Shown here: piece after piece, positions 44,581-52,942 of the stretch
Numbering within the stretch: the first letter of the stretch is position 1
Layout: each line of letters begins with the position of its first letter
The notes under the pieces: model-generated
Database searches by the model: none
The model's input: the letters and a program-made list of their open reading frames with translations, nothing else
What the model was told of the DNA's origin: nothing
From: Dactylosporangium roseum
Lineage (GTDB): Bacteria > Actinomycetota > Actinomycetes > Mycobacteriales > Micromonosporaceae
DNA length: 64,000 nucleotides
Assembly (NCBI RefSeq): GCF_025264685.1
Contig: NZ_CP073721.1
Coordinates: forward strand, 5,261,001-5,325,000
Reading direction: 5' to 3'
Translations under genes and position numbers: made by a program

Positions 44581-45357
44581 ATGCTGACGATCGGTCAACT
44601 AGCGGCGTACGCCGGCGTCACGGTGCGGGCGGTGCGGCACTATCACCACATCGGACTCCTACCCGAGCCGGACCGGGACGCCTCGGGTTACCGGCGTTAC
44701 GGCGCGAAAGCAGTCGTGGCCATCATCAAGATCCGCACCCTCGCCAACGCCGGCGTGCCGCTGTCCCAGATCGGTCGGATGCTCGAAGCCGACGCGCCGA
44801 CCTTCGCCGAAGCGGTCCAACGGATCGACAACCACCTGCACGAGGAGATCGAACGGCTGGAGACCAGCCGCAGACAGATCGCGCAGTTGGCCGCCGGGGA
44901 CAGTCTGGCGTTACCGCCGGAGGTGGTCGCCTATCTCGATCGGCTCCGGGAGATCGGGGCGTCAGAGCGGATGGTGGAGGGGGAACGGGACGGGTGGATC
45001 CTGCTGGCGGCCCGCTGGCCCGATCGCATCCACGAAATCATGCCCGCCAAATTCGCGCAGCTCGGTGACCCGCGACTCGTTCGGCTCTATCGGGTCCTGT
45101 CGGAGATGCTGGAAAGCGACGCGAACGACGATCCGCGCATGGAGGAAGCCGCCGACATCATGGCCGACCTGGCCGAGCAGGCATACGACTCCAGCGAGAA
45201 CAACCTCCGCGAGCTGGCGAACGATCTGACGTTCGACCTTCTGGACGCACTTGCCGTCGAGTCCGACCCGCGGGCGCGGCGGATGCTGGACCTGATGCGC
45301 AAGCGTGGCTGGGCCAGTTGGACCCGGCAGGAGCGGCTGGCGCCGCCGCCCGACTAG
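44581..45357 (+). CDS. MerR-family transcriptional regulator
   Basis: 258 residues. N-terminal MerR helix-turn-helix (TIGQLAAYAGVTVRAVRHYH, wing RDASGYRRYGAKAVV) and coiled-coil (~75-115), then a ~140-residue C-terminal domain that may bind a ligand (DUF-type helical, similar in layout to TipAS-like regulators). It is the last gene of the efflux operon and likely activates the promoter at 42877-42897 when it senses the exported drug. A copy of the palindromic repeat follows. Confidence 0.9.
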   Translation: MLTIGQLAAYAGVTVRAVRHYHHIGLLPEPDRDASGYRRYGAKAVVAIIKIRTLANAGVPLSQIGRMLEADAPTFAEAVQRIDNHLHEEIERLETSRRQIAQLAAGDSLALPPEVVAYLDRLREIGASERMVEGERDGWILLAARWPDRIHEIMPAKFAQLGDPRLVRLYRVLSEMLESDANDDPRMEEAADIMADLAEQAYDSSENNLRELANDLTFDLLDALAVESDPRARRMLDLMRKRGWASWTRQERLAPPPD

Positions 45358-45480
45358 CCTCCGGACGTCCGCCCACCCCGGTGAGGCGCTACGGGATGGT
45401 GACGCACAGTCGTGCGGGTGGTGTCTGTCGCTCATGATCGCCGCTGGACCCGGGATGGCGCGTTCCGGTCCGGGCGACTC

Positions 45481-45536
45481 CATGATCATGGGAAAGATCT
45501 GGCTATCGGGGCAGCCACATCTTTCCCATGATCATG
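45481..45536. repeat. Palindromic element, copy 2
   Basis: Same structure as the element at 7607-7662: 25-base arms (45481-45505 and 45512-45536) with a 6-base TCGGGG loop, here with two unpaired positions. Outer sequence CATGATCATGGGAAAGAT and the flanking GATCGAGCGG are conserved. It lies between the convergent merR and lgt genes, where a bidirectional terminator would be useful. Confidence 0.85.
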
Positions 45537-45587
45537 GGATCGAGCGGCCCGCGCGGCGGATCGCGCCAGAACGCGCGCCGGCGACCT

Positions 45588-46505
45588 TCACGCGTTCCCG
45601 TTGCCCGCCGAGGGTGCCGGCGCGGCTCGGGCGGACGTCGCCTGCGCGACCCCGGGCCGCAGCAGCGACGCTTCGCGGCCGGGGTGCCGCCGCGCCGACA
45701 GCAGGGTCAGCACCGTGGCCACCGTGCCCACGAGCAGGGCGGTCCAGACGTTCAGGCGCAGGCCGAGGATGTGGTTCGCCGGATCGGTGCGCAGCATTTC
45801 GATCCACAACCGGCCCACCGTGTAGAGCGCCACGTACATCCCGAAGACGCGGCCGTGCCCGAGCCGCCAGCGGCGGTCCGCCCAGATCACCACGCCGGCC
45901 GCGCCAAAGGCCCACAGCAACTCGTAGAGGAACGTGGGATGGAACGTCCCCAGCACTTCGGGCCGGCCGTCCGAGCCGAGAACGGCATGACCGGCGGACT
46001 GGTCCCACCGGTAGATCCGCAGCCCCCAGGGCAGGTCGGTGGGTCCGCCGTACAGCTCGTTGTTGAACCAGTTCCCCAGCCGGCCGATGCCCTGCGCCAG
46101 CGCGATGCCCGGTGCGGCCGCGTCGGCCATCGGAGGCAGGCGCACGCCGGCGCGGCGGGCACCGATCCAGCCGCCGAGCGCGCCGAGGCCGATGGCGCCC
46201 CAGACGCCCAGGCCACCCTCCCAGATGTACAGCGCGCTGATCGGATCACCGTCCGGACCGAAGTACGGCTGCCACGTCGTCATGACGTGGTACAACCGGC
46301 CACCGACGACGCCGAACGGGACCGCCCAGGTGGCGATGTCCAGGACGACACCGGGCCGGCCACCGCGTTGCGTCCACCGGCGCTGGGTGAGCCAGATCGC
46401 GACGGCGATGCCGATCAGGATGGAGATCGCGTAGCCCCGCACCGGCAGCGGCCCGAGGTGCCAGACGCCCTGGGCCGGGCTCGGGATCGCGGCGAGCGGG
46501 CTCAC
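45588..46505 (-). CDS. lgt: Prolipoprotein diacylglyceryl transferase
   Basis: 305 residues, about seven membrane helices. Opening AAIPSPAQGVWHLGPLPVRG, then GGRLYHVMTTW and the Lgt signature GRLGNWFNNELYGGPTDLPW, with the conserved Arg and His needed to transfer diacylglycerol from phosphatidylglycerol to lipobox cysteines. Family members begin M-x-LAAIPSP, so GTG 46505 with AAGGG upstream is preferred to a longer start at 46637. It would process lipoproteins such as the two TctC proteins. Confidence 0.92.
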   Translation of the reverse strand: MSPLAAIPSPAQGVWHLGPLPVRGYAISILIGIAVAIWLTQRRWTQRGGRPGVVLDIATWAVPFGVVGGRLYHVMTTWQPYFGPDGDPISALYIWEGGLGVWGAIGLGALGGWIGARRAGVRLPPMADAAAPGIALAQGIGRLGNWFNNELYGGPTDLPWGLRIYRWDQSAGHAVLGSDGRPEVLGTFHPTFLYELLWAFGAAGVVIWADRRWRLGHGRVFGMYVALYTVGRLWIEMLRTDPANHILGLRLNVWTALLVGTVATVLTLLSARRHPGREASLLRPGVAQATSARAAPAPSAGNGNA

Positions 46506-46712
46506 CCCGCGCAGCCCTTCCGCATCCGCGCCGAACAGGAACCGGTCCTGTCCACGACATCCGGCGCCGCGGCTGATACTCGCATGAGGACACTTCCTGG
46601 AGTCACCGCGACAGGATAGCCCGCTGGCGCCGTTCACTCATGGCGGTGACGCCGTCAGCGCGGAGTGGCCTGCGCACCACCCGGCGCCCGCGGAACCGGG
46701 CTCGGACGAGAC

Positions 46713-47648
46713 TCAGCGCCATTGCCAGGTGATCCCGTACTGGCCTGGCGGGGGGTCGAGAGCGATGTACTGGAAAACCGGCGTCTTGGCGTCCACCCTG
46801 GCGTCGCCCTTGTGCTGCCAGGGCAGCGTGCTCCGGGGCTGCCAGTAGGCGTGGCAGCGTTCGGGTAGCATCTGTGGGTCGAAGTTGACCTGCACCACCA
46901 GCTCCCGGGTCGGCTTCCAGACCGCGATTTGCGCATGCCGATCGGTCTGCCCCGGAGGAAACCGCAGCGCGAACTCGACGACCGCCAAATCACCGGTTTG
47001 CATCGGCCGGTCGAGGAGAAACTCGAACACGCAGGTCGACGTGGGCACGTCGGCGCGGAACCGGGCCGGGCGGCACCCCTCGGCGAAGGTGATCATCGGC
47101 GGTTGGGACAGGGTGACGCACCGGGTAATGAAGATCATCCGGGTGACGTTGTCCCGGTCGGCGCGGACCAGGCGGCGCACCCGGACGGATTCCTCATGCC
47201 CGGCATGGTCGATACGGTAGGACAGGTGCTGCGACACTTTGGCGAGATGGTCGAGGTCCTCGGGGCCTGCGTCGATCTTCGCCAACGCCCGGACGACAGC
47301 CTCCGGGACCTTCCAGAGTTGGTCGTACGCCATCGAGGTCCCTGGGCGCGGAATCCACCGGCCCCGCGGTTTCCGCGGACCGATCAGGTCGGAGAGGCTG
47401 CCGGCAGGCTGGTCGAGGATCCGCTCCAGCACGCTGACAGCGGCCACCGAGCGGGTGCGTTCCGGCTGGTTGCTACCGTTCTGCCAGTAGCTCAGCGTGC
47501 TGGCGCTGACCGGTGTGCGGTTCTTCCGGAGCTGGTTCGCGATCTCTTGCAGACTGAGATGGCTGTGCTGGATGGCCGCTCGCAACGCGGTGCTGAACTC
47601 GCCGGGTGCGACCGGCCGACCTGAATTGCGCGCTGTCGGCGACTCCAT
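46713..47648 (-). CDS. XRE-type HTH protein with unknown C-terminal domain
   Basis: 311 residues. A helix-turn-helix at ~15-70 (FSTALRAAIQHSHLSLQEIA, then SASTLSYWQNGSNQPERTRS) is followed by ~220 residues of no recognised family that contain VRRLVRADRDNVTRMIFITR, a Cys-bearing β-rich stretch and the end YIALDPPPGQYGITWQWR. Such XRE proteins with long private tails are frequent in mycelial actinomycetes and often control development. AGGAGGTG lies 8 bases before ATG 47648; longer in-frame starts lack a site. No partner gene is obvious. Confidence 0.75.
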   Translation of the reverse strand: MESPTARNSGRPVAPGEFSTALRAAIQHSHLSLQEIANQLRKNRTPVSASTLSYWQNGSNQPERTRSVAAVSVLERILDQPAGSLSDLIGPRKPRGRWIPRPGTSMAYDQLWKVPEAVVRALAKIDAGPEDLDHLAKVSQHLSYRIDHAGHEESVRVRRLVRADRDNVTRMIFITRCVTLSQPPMITFAEGCRPARFRADVPTSTCVFEFLLDRPMQTGDLAVVEFALRFPPGQTDRHAQIAVWKPTRELVVQVNFDPQMLPERCHAYWQPRSTLPWQHKGDARVDAKTPVFQYIALDPPPGQYGITWQWR

Positions 47649-47862
47649 TCGAGAACACCTCCTGACCTTCGGTGCGGTCGATGTCCGGGATCGATCGACC
47701 GTGACCATGCTCGTAGCCGATCGATGACCATCTGAATTCGATGATCACCGATGGACTGGAGCATGGTCAACGATACGACCCGGCGGCCGGGCCTGGACAG
47801 CCTGGTGGCCGAGCGGGCCGCCGGGGCGCCGCAACCCCCACCCGACCGAGCCCACCGGGCCG

Positions 47863-47992
47863 TCACCACGCAGCGCGAGCCGGGCCGCCGAGCGCCTCGG
47901 TCAGTCCGGCCGCCGCCATCGAGCACGCCGACCCCACCTCACCCTGGCAGCCGACCTCGGCACCCGAGATCGAGGCTCCCTGGTCGCTGGGC
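47863..47992 (-). pseudogene. Fragment of L-serine dehydratase (SdaA)
   Basis: A leftward frame reads GASISGAEVGCQGEVGSACS and then MAAAGLTEALGG, a core segment of single-chain L-serine ammonia-lyases that includes one Fe-S ligand Cys. Only ~35 codons are conserved; sequence on both sides is unrelated. A clear relic inside the gap downstream of the PD40 gene. Confidence 0.7.
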
Positions 47993-47996
47993 TCGG

Positions 47997-48950
47997 TCAC
48001 CGAGGCGCGCCGGGGGACGAACCGCCGCGGAGCCGCCGGGGCTGCCCGCTGCCGTCGGCGGGGACCGTGAAGATGGCGGGGTGACCGTCCACCGGCTGGG
48101 CGTAAGCGATGGTGTCCGGGTCGAGCCAGGCCGGCTGGTCGTCGATGTGGTTGGTCTCGGCGAGCGCGGTGTCCACTCCTGTGTCGAGGTGGAGCACGTG
48201 CAGGCGCCACCGGTTGTCGACGCGCTTCTTGTACGCCAGTCGATCACCGTTCGGGGACAGCGACGGGCACTCGACGTTGTCCCTTACCGCTTCCAGCCGT
48301 CGCGCGTCCAGGTCGCCGCGCATCAGCCAGGTCCGCTCACCGGACGCCATCGTCGCGTAGAAGGTGCGGTCGTCCTTGGCGAAGGTGATGCCCCAGAAGT
48401 TGCGGTTCTCGGCGGTGAACGTCCGGCCGTCCACGACGGCGGTGAAGTCTTCCAGGGATCCGTAGTGCTGCCGGGTGGCCAGATCGTAGACACCGGCTGT
48501 CGTGGAGAATGCGCCGCCGGCGAGATACGAGTCTCCGGAGCGGAACACGGTCCAGGCCACCAACCGGCCGGAGGCGGAGACCCGGGTCCGGCTGGGTGTG
48601 CCCCAGAGGTCGAGCACGGTCGGCTGTGCCGAACCGCCGGAGAAGATGGCGGCCTCGTACCCGCCGGGAACGGTCGACGCGCGCAGGCAGGCGAGGGTGC
48701 CACCTGCGGCATAGGTACGCACGCAGGCCGGGCCGACACCGACCACCCGTTCCGGGTCGTTCCGGGAGACCTGGCGGGTCCGCCCGTCCCGGTCGTCGAC
48801 GTAGAGGAGGGTGCCGGGGCGGTCGAGATCCAGGGGTGCCGCGCCCTGGGCGTGCTTCGCGCCGGCCCAGCGCCAGCCGGTGTAGCCGGTGGCGCCGACC
48901 AGGACCAGGGCGATCAGGAGAGCACCGAACAGGCGGGATCTGGTGGTCAT
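47997..48950 (-). CDS. Secreted or membrane-anchored PD40/TolB-like beta-propeller protein
   Basis: 317 residues. An N-terminal membrane segment (LFGALLIALVLVGATGYTGW) precedes repeated PD40-like blades, seen in GRLVAWTVFRSGDSY, CPSLSPNGDRLAYKKRVDNRW and DQPAWLDPDTIAYAQPVDG. Beta-propellers of this kind bind peptides or sugars; no enzyme domain is attached. ATG overlaps the stop of the MFS gene (ATGA, 48947-48950), so the two are translationally coupled and likely work together, possibly as a transporter with an extracytoplasmic accessory protein. Confidence 0.82.
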   Translation of the reverse strand: MTTRSRLFGALLIALVLVGATGYTGWRWAGAKHAQGAAPLDLDRPGTLLYVDDRDGRTRQVSRNDPERVVGVGPACVRTYAAGGTLACLRASTVPGGYEAAIFSGGSAQPTVLDLWGTPSRTRVSASGRLVAWTVFRSGDSYLAGGAFSTTAGVYDLATRQHYGSLEDFTAVVDGRTFTAENRNFWGITFAKDDRTFYATMASGERTWLMRGDLDARRLEAVRDNVECPSLSPNGDRLAYKKRVDNRWRLHVLHLDTGVDTALAETNHIDDQPAWLDPDTIAYAQPVDGHPAIFTVPADGSGQPRRLRGGSSPGAPR

Positions 48951-50179
48951 GGGGTGTCTCCCTGGCGTCGCGGTGCGGCGCCGACGATGATGGCGAGGCC
49001 GAGGACGACGGCCAGGACGGCAAACGCCCACTGTGGTCCGGCGGCTTGCAACGTCGCGCCGAAGCCGACCGCGCCGGCCGCCCGGGCAAGCGTTTGGACG
49101 GTTTGCACGGCCGCCAGCCCGGTCGCCCGCAGCGCTTCCGGTATCAGCGGCCCGACGTGGGCCATCAGCACGCCGTCGGTCGCGGCGTAGAACAGTCCGT
49201 GCAGGCCGAGGGCGAGCACGGCAGCCGGCCAGCCGATCGTCGTGAACCCGACGAGCAGGTACGCCGCGAGCAGGAGGCCGTGGCCGGCGAGGAAGATCCG
49301 CCAGCGGCCCCAGCGGTCGGCCAGACGACCGACCGGCGCGGCGGCGGCCAGGAAGGTGATCGCGGTGGCCAGCGGGAGCAGCGGCAGGACGGCGGTGGGC
49401 AGGGCGGCCCGCTGCTGGATCGCGACGTACAGGACCATGTCGCCGACGGTGAACAGCCCGAGCAGGCCGGCGGCCAGCCAGGTGCGGCGCACCGCCGGTA
49501 GGTTGAGCACGGACAGCACGACGCGGGGCGCGAGCCGGTGCCGGGGGGCCGCGACGACCGCGGGCACGCGCACGAAGAACAGCAGGATCAACACACCCAC
49601 GATGCCGAGGCTGAAGCTGGTCACGAAGACCGCGTCGTACCCGACCGCGAGGGCCACCAGCCCGGCGGCGGCCAGGGGGCCGAGCATCGCACCCGTGGTG
49701 TCCATCGCCCGGTGGACCCCGAACGCCCGGCCGAGCCGGTCGGCGGGAGCGGCCATGGTGATCATCGCGTCGCGCGGGCCGGTGCGGATGCCCTTGCCGG
49801 CCCGGTCGACGGTGAGCACCGCCCCCAGTCCGGCCAGCGACCCGCCGGCCAGGGGCAGCCCCAACTTGGCCACGGCGGACAGCGCGTAGCCCACCGTGGC
49901 CACCGCCTTGAGCCGGCCGAGCCGATCCGCGACGTATCCGCCCGCCACGCGCAACACGGCGGTGGCGGTCGCGTACAGCCCCTCGATCATGCCGAGTTGC
50001 AGAAAGCCGGCACCGACACCGTAGACGAGGTACAGCGGCAGCACCGCGGTGACCATCTCCGCAGACACGTCGGTGACCAGGCTGACCAGGCCGAGTCCGA
50101 GGATGGTCGGCGGCACGGCGCGTGCCGCGGTGCCGGAGGGTCGGGAGGCGTCGGTGCTGCGGGTGGTTGCCAGATACAT
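48947..50179 (-). CDS. MFS transporter
   Basis: 410 residues, 12 predicted helices. LGLVSLVTDVSAEMVTAVLP in helix 1 and GGYVADRLGRLKAV after helix 2 are typical of the MFS_1 group that includes arsenite/quinolone-type exporters; the repeat GRLADRWGRWRIFLAG is in the second half. ATG 50179 is supported by a GAAAG-like site; GTG 50182 is next to it. First gene of a two-gene operon with the PD40 protein. Confidence 0.88.
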   Translation of the reverse strand: MYLATTRSTDASRPSGTAARAVPPTILGLGLVSLVTDVSAEMVTAVLPLYLVYGVGAGFLQLGMIEGLYATATAVLRVAGGYVADRLGRLKAVATVGYALSAVAKLGLPLAGGSLAGLGAVLTVDRAGKGIRTGPRDAMITMAAPADRLGRAFGVHRAMDTTGAMLGPLAAAGLVALAVGYDAVFVTSFSLGIVGVLILLFFVRVPAVVAAPRHRLAPRVVLSVLNLPAVRRTWLAAGLLGLFTVGDMVLYVAIQQRAALPTAVLPLLPLATAITFLAAAAPVGRLADRWGRWRIFLAGHGLLLAAYLLVGFTTIGWPAAVLALGLHGLFYAATDGVLMAHVGPLIPEALRATGLAAVQTVQTLARAAGAVGFGATLQAAGPQWAFAVLAVVLGLAIIVGAAPRRQGDTP

Positions 50180-50246
50180 CACGCGTGACTTTCGGTTGCC
50201 AGGCAGGCCCGGCCGGCGCGTGCACACGCGCCGGCCGGGCCCGGGA

Positions 50247-52412
50247 TCAGTTGGTGATGCTCAGGTCGTCGACCTGGGCCTCGAAGAGGCTGGCGGTGCC
50301 GGCGTCAGCCGCCTCCACCTGGATACGGATGGTCCTGCCGGCCCACGCCCCGAGGTCCACCGTGGCGTTCCGCCACGCGCCGGCGACCTCGGCCGCCGCG
50401 CCGACCTTCTCGAACACGGTGGTCACCGTGGTGCCGTCCACGATCCGTACCCGCAGGTAGTCATCGGAGCCGGAGTTGTCACCGTGGGCGACGCTGTAGG
50501 CGAAGCTCAGCTTCGCCGTCCCGGCGGGAACCACGATCTGCGGCGACCGAATCGACGTCACGCCGCCGTCGAGGTCGTTGGATCCGTATGCGGCTCCTGC
50601 CGCTGCCCCGGTGACCAGGCAGTTGACGCCGCTGGTGACGGTGCCGAGCTGCTTGACCTGGTTACTGTAGGTGGAAACCGTCTGGTCCGGGTCGCCGCGC
50701 TGGAGCCGACCGGCGGTAGCGGTGTCCGTACCGGCCGGGTTGACCGTCCATCCCTTGTCCGACTCGAAGTCGTCGGAGAAGGCGGCCGTGCCGCCGGTGA
50801 CCGTCACCTGAAGGTTTGCGGTGCGGGTAACGGCCCCCGAGGTGGCGGTGATGGTCGCGGTGCTGGTGCCGGCATTCGCCGACGACGAGGCGGTCAGGGT
50901 GAGCGTCGAGGTCGCACTGCCGTTCGCCGGCGGGGTGACCGAGGTCGGGTTCAGCGTCGCCGTCACTCCGGCGGGCAGGCCCGAGACCGACAGCGCGGTC
51001 GCGGCGGAGAAGCCGCCGGTGCTGGACACCCGCACCGAGGTCGTGGTGCTGCCGCCCTGCCTGAGCGTCACCGCCGTGGGGTCCGTGGTGACCCCGAAGT
51101 CCGGGGCGGTGCTGGCCTTCCGGCACGTGCCGGTGACCCGGTCGGTGAAGGTGCGGCCGGCGACCGGCACGAACTCCACGGTGTAGCCGGTGGCCGTCAG
51201 CGTCATCTTCCCCACGCCGAAGGTGTTGTTGTTGAACACCTCGGACGGTCCGGCGGACCGCGTGGTGGCCGAGTACAGCGCCCGGCCACCGGTGCCGATC
51301 ACGAACTGCCGCACACCGTTGGCGTCGTCGCGGGTGCCGTCGGCGCGGGCCGGGGCGAAGCGCTCGTAGTGGTGGTCGTGGCCGTTGATGATGAGATCGG
51401 CCTTGGCGTCGTACAGTGCGCTGTACAGGACTCCCATGCCGCTGTTGTCACCGTGATCGCCGCTGGAGAAGCGCGGGTGGTGCCAGTAGGCCGCGGTGCA
51501 CGGCTTGGTGTTGGTGGCGAGGTCGTTCTTCAGCCAGGTCACCTGCGGGGAACCGGCCGAGACGCTGACGTTGGAGTTGAGCGAGACGAAGTGCCAGTCA
51601 CCCACGTCGAAGCTGTAGTAGCCCTGGTCGCGTGCGCCGGTCTGGACGCCGTTGCCGTTGTAGTAGTCGAAGTAGCCCGCCGCGCCCGACGTGCGGTACT
51701 CGTGGTTACCCGGCGAGGGATGGACGATGTTGTTGAACTTCCCCCAGTTCGGGTGGTAGTTGCTGTTGTACTCCGACAGGGTGCCGCTGTCGTACGCGTT
51801 GTCACCGGCGGTGATCACGGCGGTCGGGTTCATCGCCGTCACCACATCGTCGGTCTGGTTGCAGGCGGTGCCGCAGATGTCACCCGCCGCCGCCACCGTC
51901 ACGCTCGCGGCGGCCAAGGGTTGACTGCCCGACTGGAACGCGTCGATGCGGTAGCGGCTGGCCGGATCGGCAAGGCTCGGACTGATCTGCACACACTCAC
52001 CGGCGAAAGCGCGAGTGTGGAACGCCTTTCCTGGCCAGTGCCGACCGGTGAAGGTGAAGCTGCCACCGGCGACACCGGACACGGTGACGGTGTCCTCACC
52101 CCGCAGCGACAGCTCGGTGAACCGCAGGCGGAGCCATTCGGCCCCCTGCCGGCACACGGTTTGCGGGGCCGCGGCACGCGCCTGCCCGCCCGCCCCGCTG
52201 ATGTCGGTACGGCCGGTGGTGGTGCCTCGCTCGGACAGTTGGGCAACCTGGGCGACGGGTTCCGGCGCGGACATCGTCGCCCGGTCGGGCTCGATCCGCG
52301 CGCTGGCTTGCGATCCAGCCGTCAACAGCGCCGCGACGACCAGTCCGGTGGTGGCCGAGGCGAGAACTGTTGTTCGTCTCCGTCTGATTCTGGGCGGTAG
52401 CGGAATCTGCAT
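50247..52412 (-). CDS. Secreted purple-acid-phosphatase-like metallophosphoesterase
   Basis: 721 residues. Signal region at 1-40 (RIRRRRTTVLASATTGLVVA, with an Arg-rich n-region but not a clear twin-arginine motif). The metallophosphoesterase domain (~130-430) shows all metal ligands: GDICG, GDNAYDSG, GNHEY, HHPRF and GHDHHYER. Then come an Ig-like Thr/Ser-rich domain (TLRQGGSTTTSVRVSSTGGF, cadherin/BACON-like) and a C-terminal jelly-roll region (DDFESDKGWTVNPAGTDTAT) resembling those of secreted peptidases. AGAGGAA ribosome site. Expected to release phosphate from organic phosphates outside the cell. Confidence 0.9.
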   Translation of the reverse strand: MQIPLPPRIRRRRTTVLASATTGLVVAALLTAGSQASARIEPDRATMSAPEPVAQVAQLSERGTTTGRTDISGAGGQARAAAPQTVCRQGAEWLRLRFTELSLRGEDTVTVSGVAGGSFTFTGRHWPGKAFHTRAFAGECVQISPSLADPASRYRIDAFQSGSQPLAAASVTVAAAGDICGTACNQTDDVVTAMNPTAVITAGDNAYDSGTLSEYNSNYHPNWGKFNNIVHPSPGNHEYRTSGAAGYFDYYNGNGVQTGARDQGYYSFDVGDWHFVSLNSNVSVSAGSPQVTWLKNDLATNTKPCTAAYWHHPRFSSGDHGDNSGMGVLYSALYDAKADLIINGHDHHYERFAPARADGTRDDANGVRQFVIGTGGRALYSATTRSAGPSEVFNNNTFGVGKMTLTATGYTVEFVPVAGRTFTDRVTGTCRKASTAPDFGVTTDPTAVTLRQGGSTTTSVRVSSTGGFSAATALSVSGLPAGVTATLNPTSVTPPANGSATSTLTLTASSSANAGTSTATITATSGAVTRTANLQVTVTGGTAAFSDDFESDKGWTVNPAGTDTATAGRLQRGDPDQTVSTYSNQVKQLGTVTSGVNCLVTGAAAGAAYGSNDLDGGVTSIRSPQIVVPAGTAKLSFAYSVAHGDNSGSDDYLRVRIVDGTTVTTVFEKVGAAAEVAGAWRNATVDLGAWAGRTIRIQVEAADAGTASLFEAQVDDLSITN

Positions 52413-52619
52413 CGGTTCCTCTTGTGAAGAGTGGGGATAGCGGGCAGCCGAAGCCACTCGGAGAAGGGGGAAGGGTCCCGCTGCGCAGGGGTGGGATGAA
52501 ACATGCGTGCTGCGTGGCAGGTTCTTCGCTCGTGGCGTCCTGCCTGCCCTGGGGCTACGCTGACCTTAATCAACGTCGATTTTTCGTCAACGAGTCGGCC
52601 GACTTCACACTGAATAAAC

Positions 52620-52795
52620 CTGGCCAGGCTCCGGCCGGGCGGCGCTCGCGGCGCACCGGCCGGAGGCGAGGGGACCAGCGGGCCGTCGATGACGTCGGCG
52701 AGGCCCCTGCTCGATGACGGCGTGACCGCGGCGGGTCAGATCGGCGTCCACGGCGGATTCGGTGGTGTCGGCGCGGCAGGCCGTGCCCGATGGCA
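52620..52795 (-). pseudogene. Relic of an IS1380-family transposase C-terminus
   Basis: One leftward frame reads TTESAVDADLTRRGHAVIEQ and the next frame continues GLADVIDGPLV, matching the IS1380 order ADxTxRxHAxIEQVxADxIDGPLAHLPSGxFxANxAW; later traces (GRCAASAA) are in the first frame again. At least one frameshift and loss of everything else show decay. Confidence 0.6.
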
Positions 52796-52826
52796 CCGCA
52801 GGCCCGCGCGCAGGCTTGTTACGCAT

Positions 52827-52897
52827 CGATCTTGCAGTTGTGGTGCCCAACAAACCGGGCATTCAGGGAGTGTTCGGGCACCACAACTGCAAGATCG
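52827..52897. repeat. 22-bp inverted repeat hairpin
   Basis: Arms 52827-52848 and 52876-52897 are perfectly complementary over 22 bases; four further bases (52849-52852 with 52871-52874) pair beyond a one-base bulge, leaving an 18-base loop. It lies between the IS1380 relic and the end of the leftward acyl-CoA operon (stop at 52943), where it could terminate the operon, or it may be an IS-derived palindrome. Confidence 0.75.
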
Positions 52898-52942
52898 GCA
52901 AAGGGGGGGAGGGGGAGCGGGTCGATGTTGGTGGATACCGCG

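Noticed and set aside
45300..45590. Small frames around the second palindrome
   Set aside because: They are Arg/Pro-rich and antisense to merR or lgt; no ribosome sites.
50049..52400. A rightward frame of ~780 codons opposite the phosphatase gene
   Set aside because: Val/Arg/Gly-rich antisense reading of an intact secreted protein gene.
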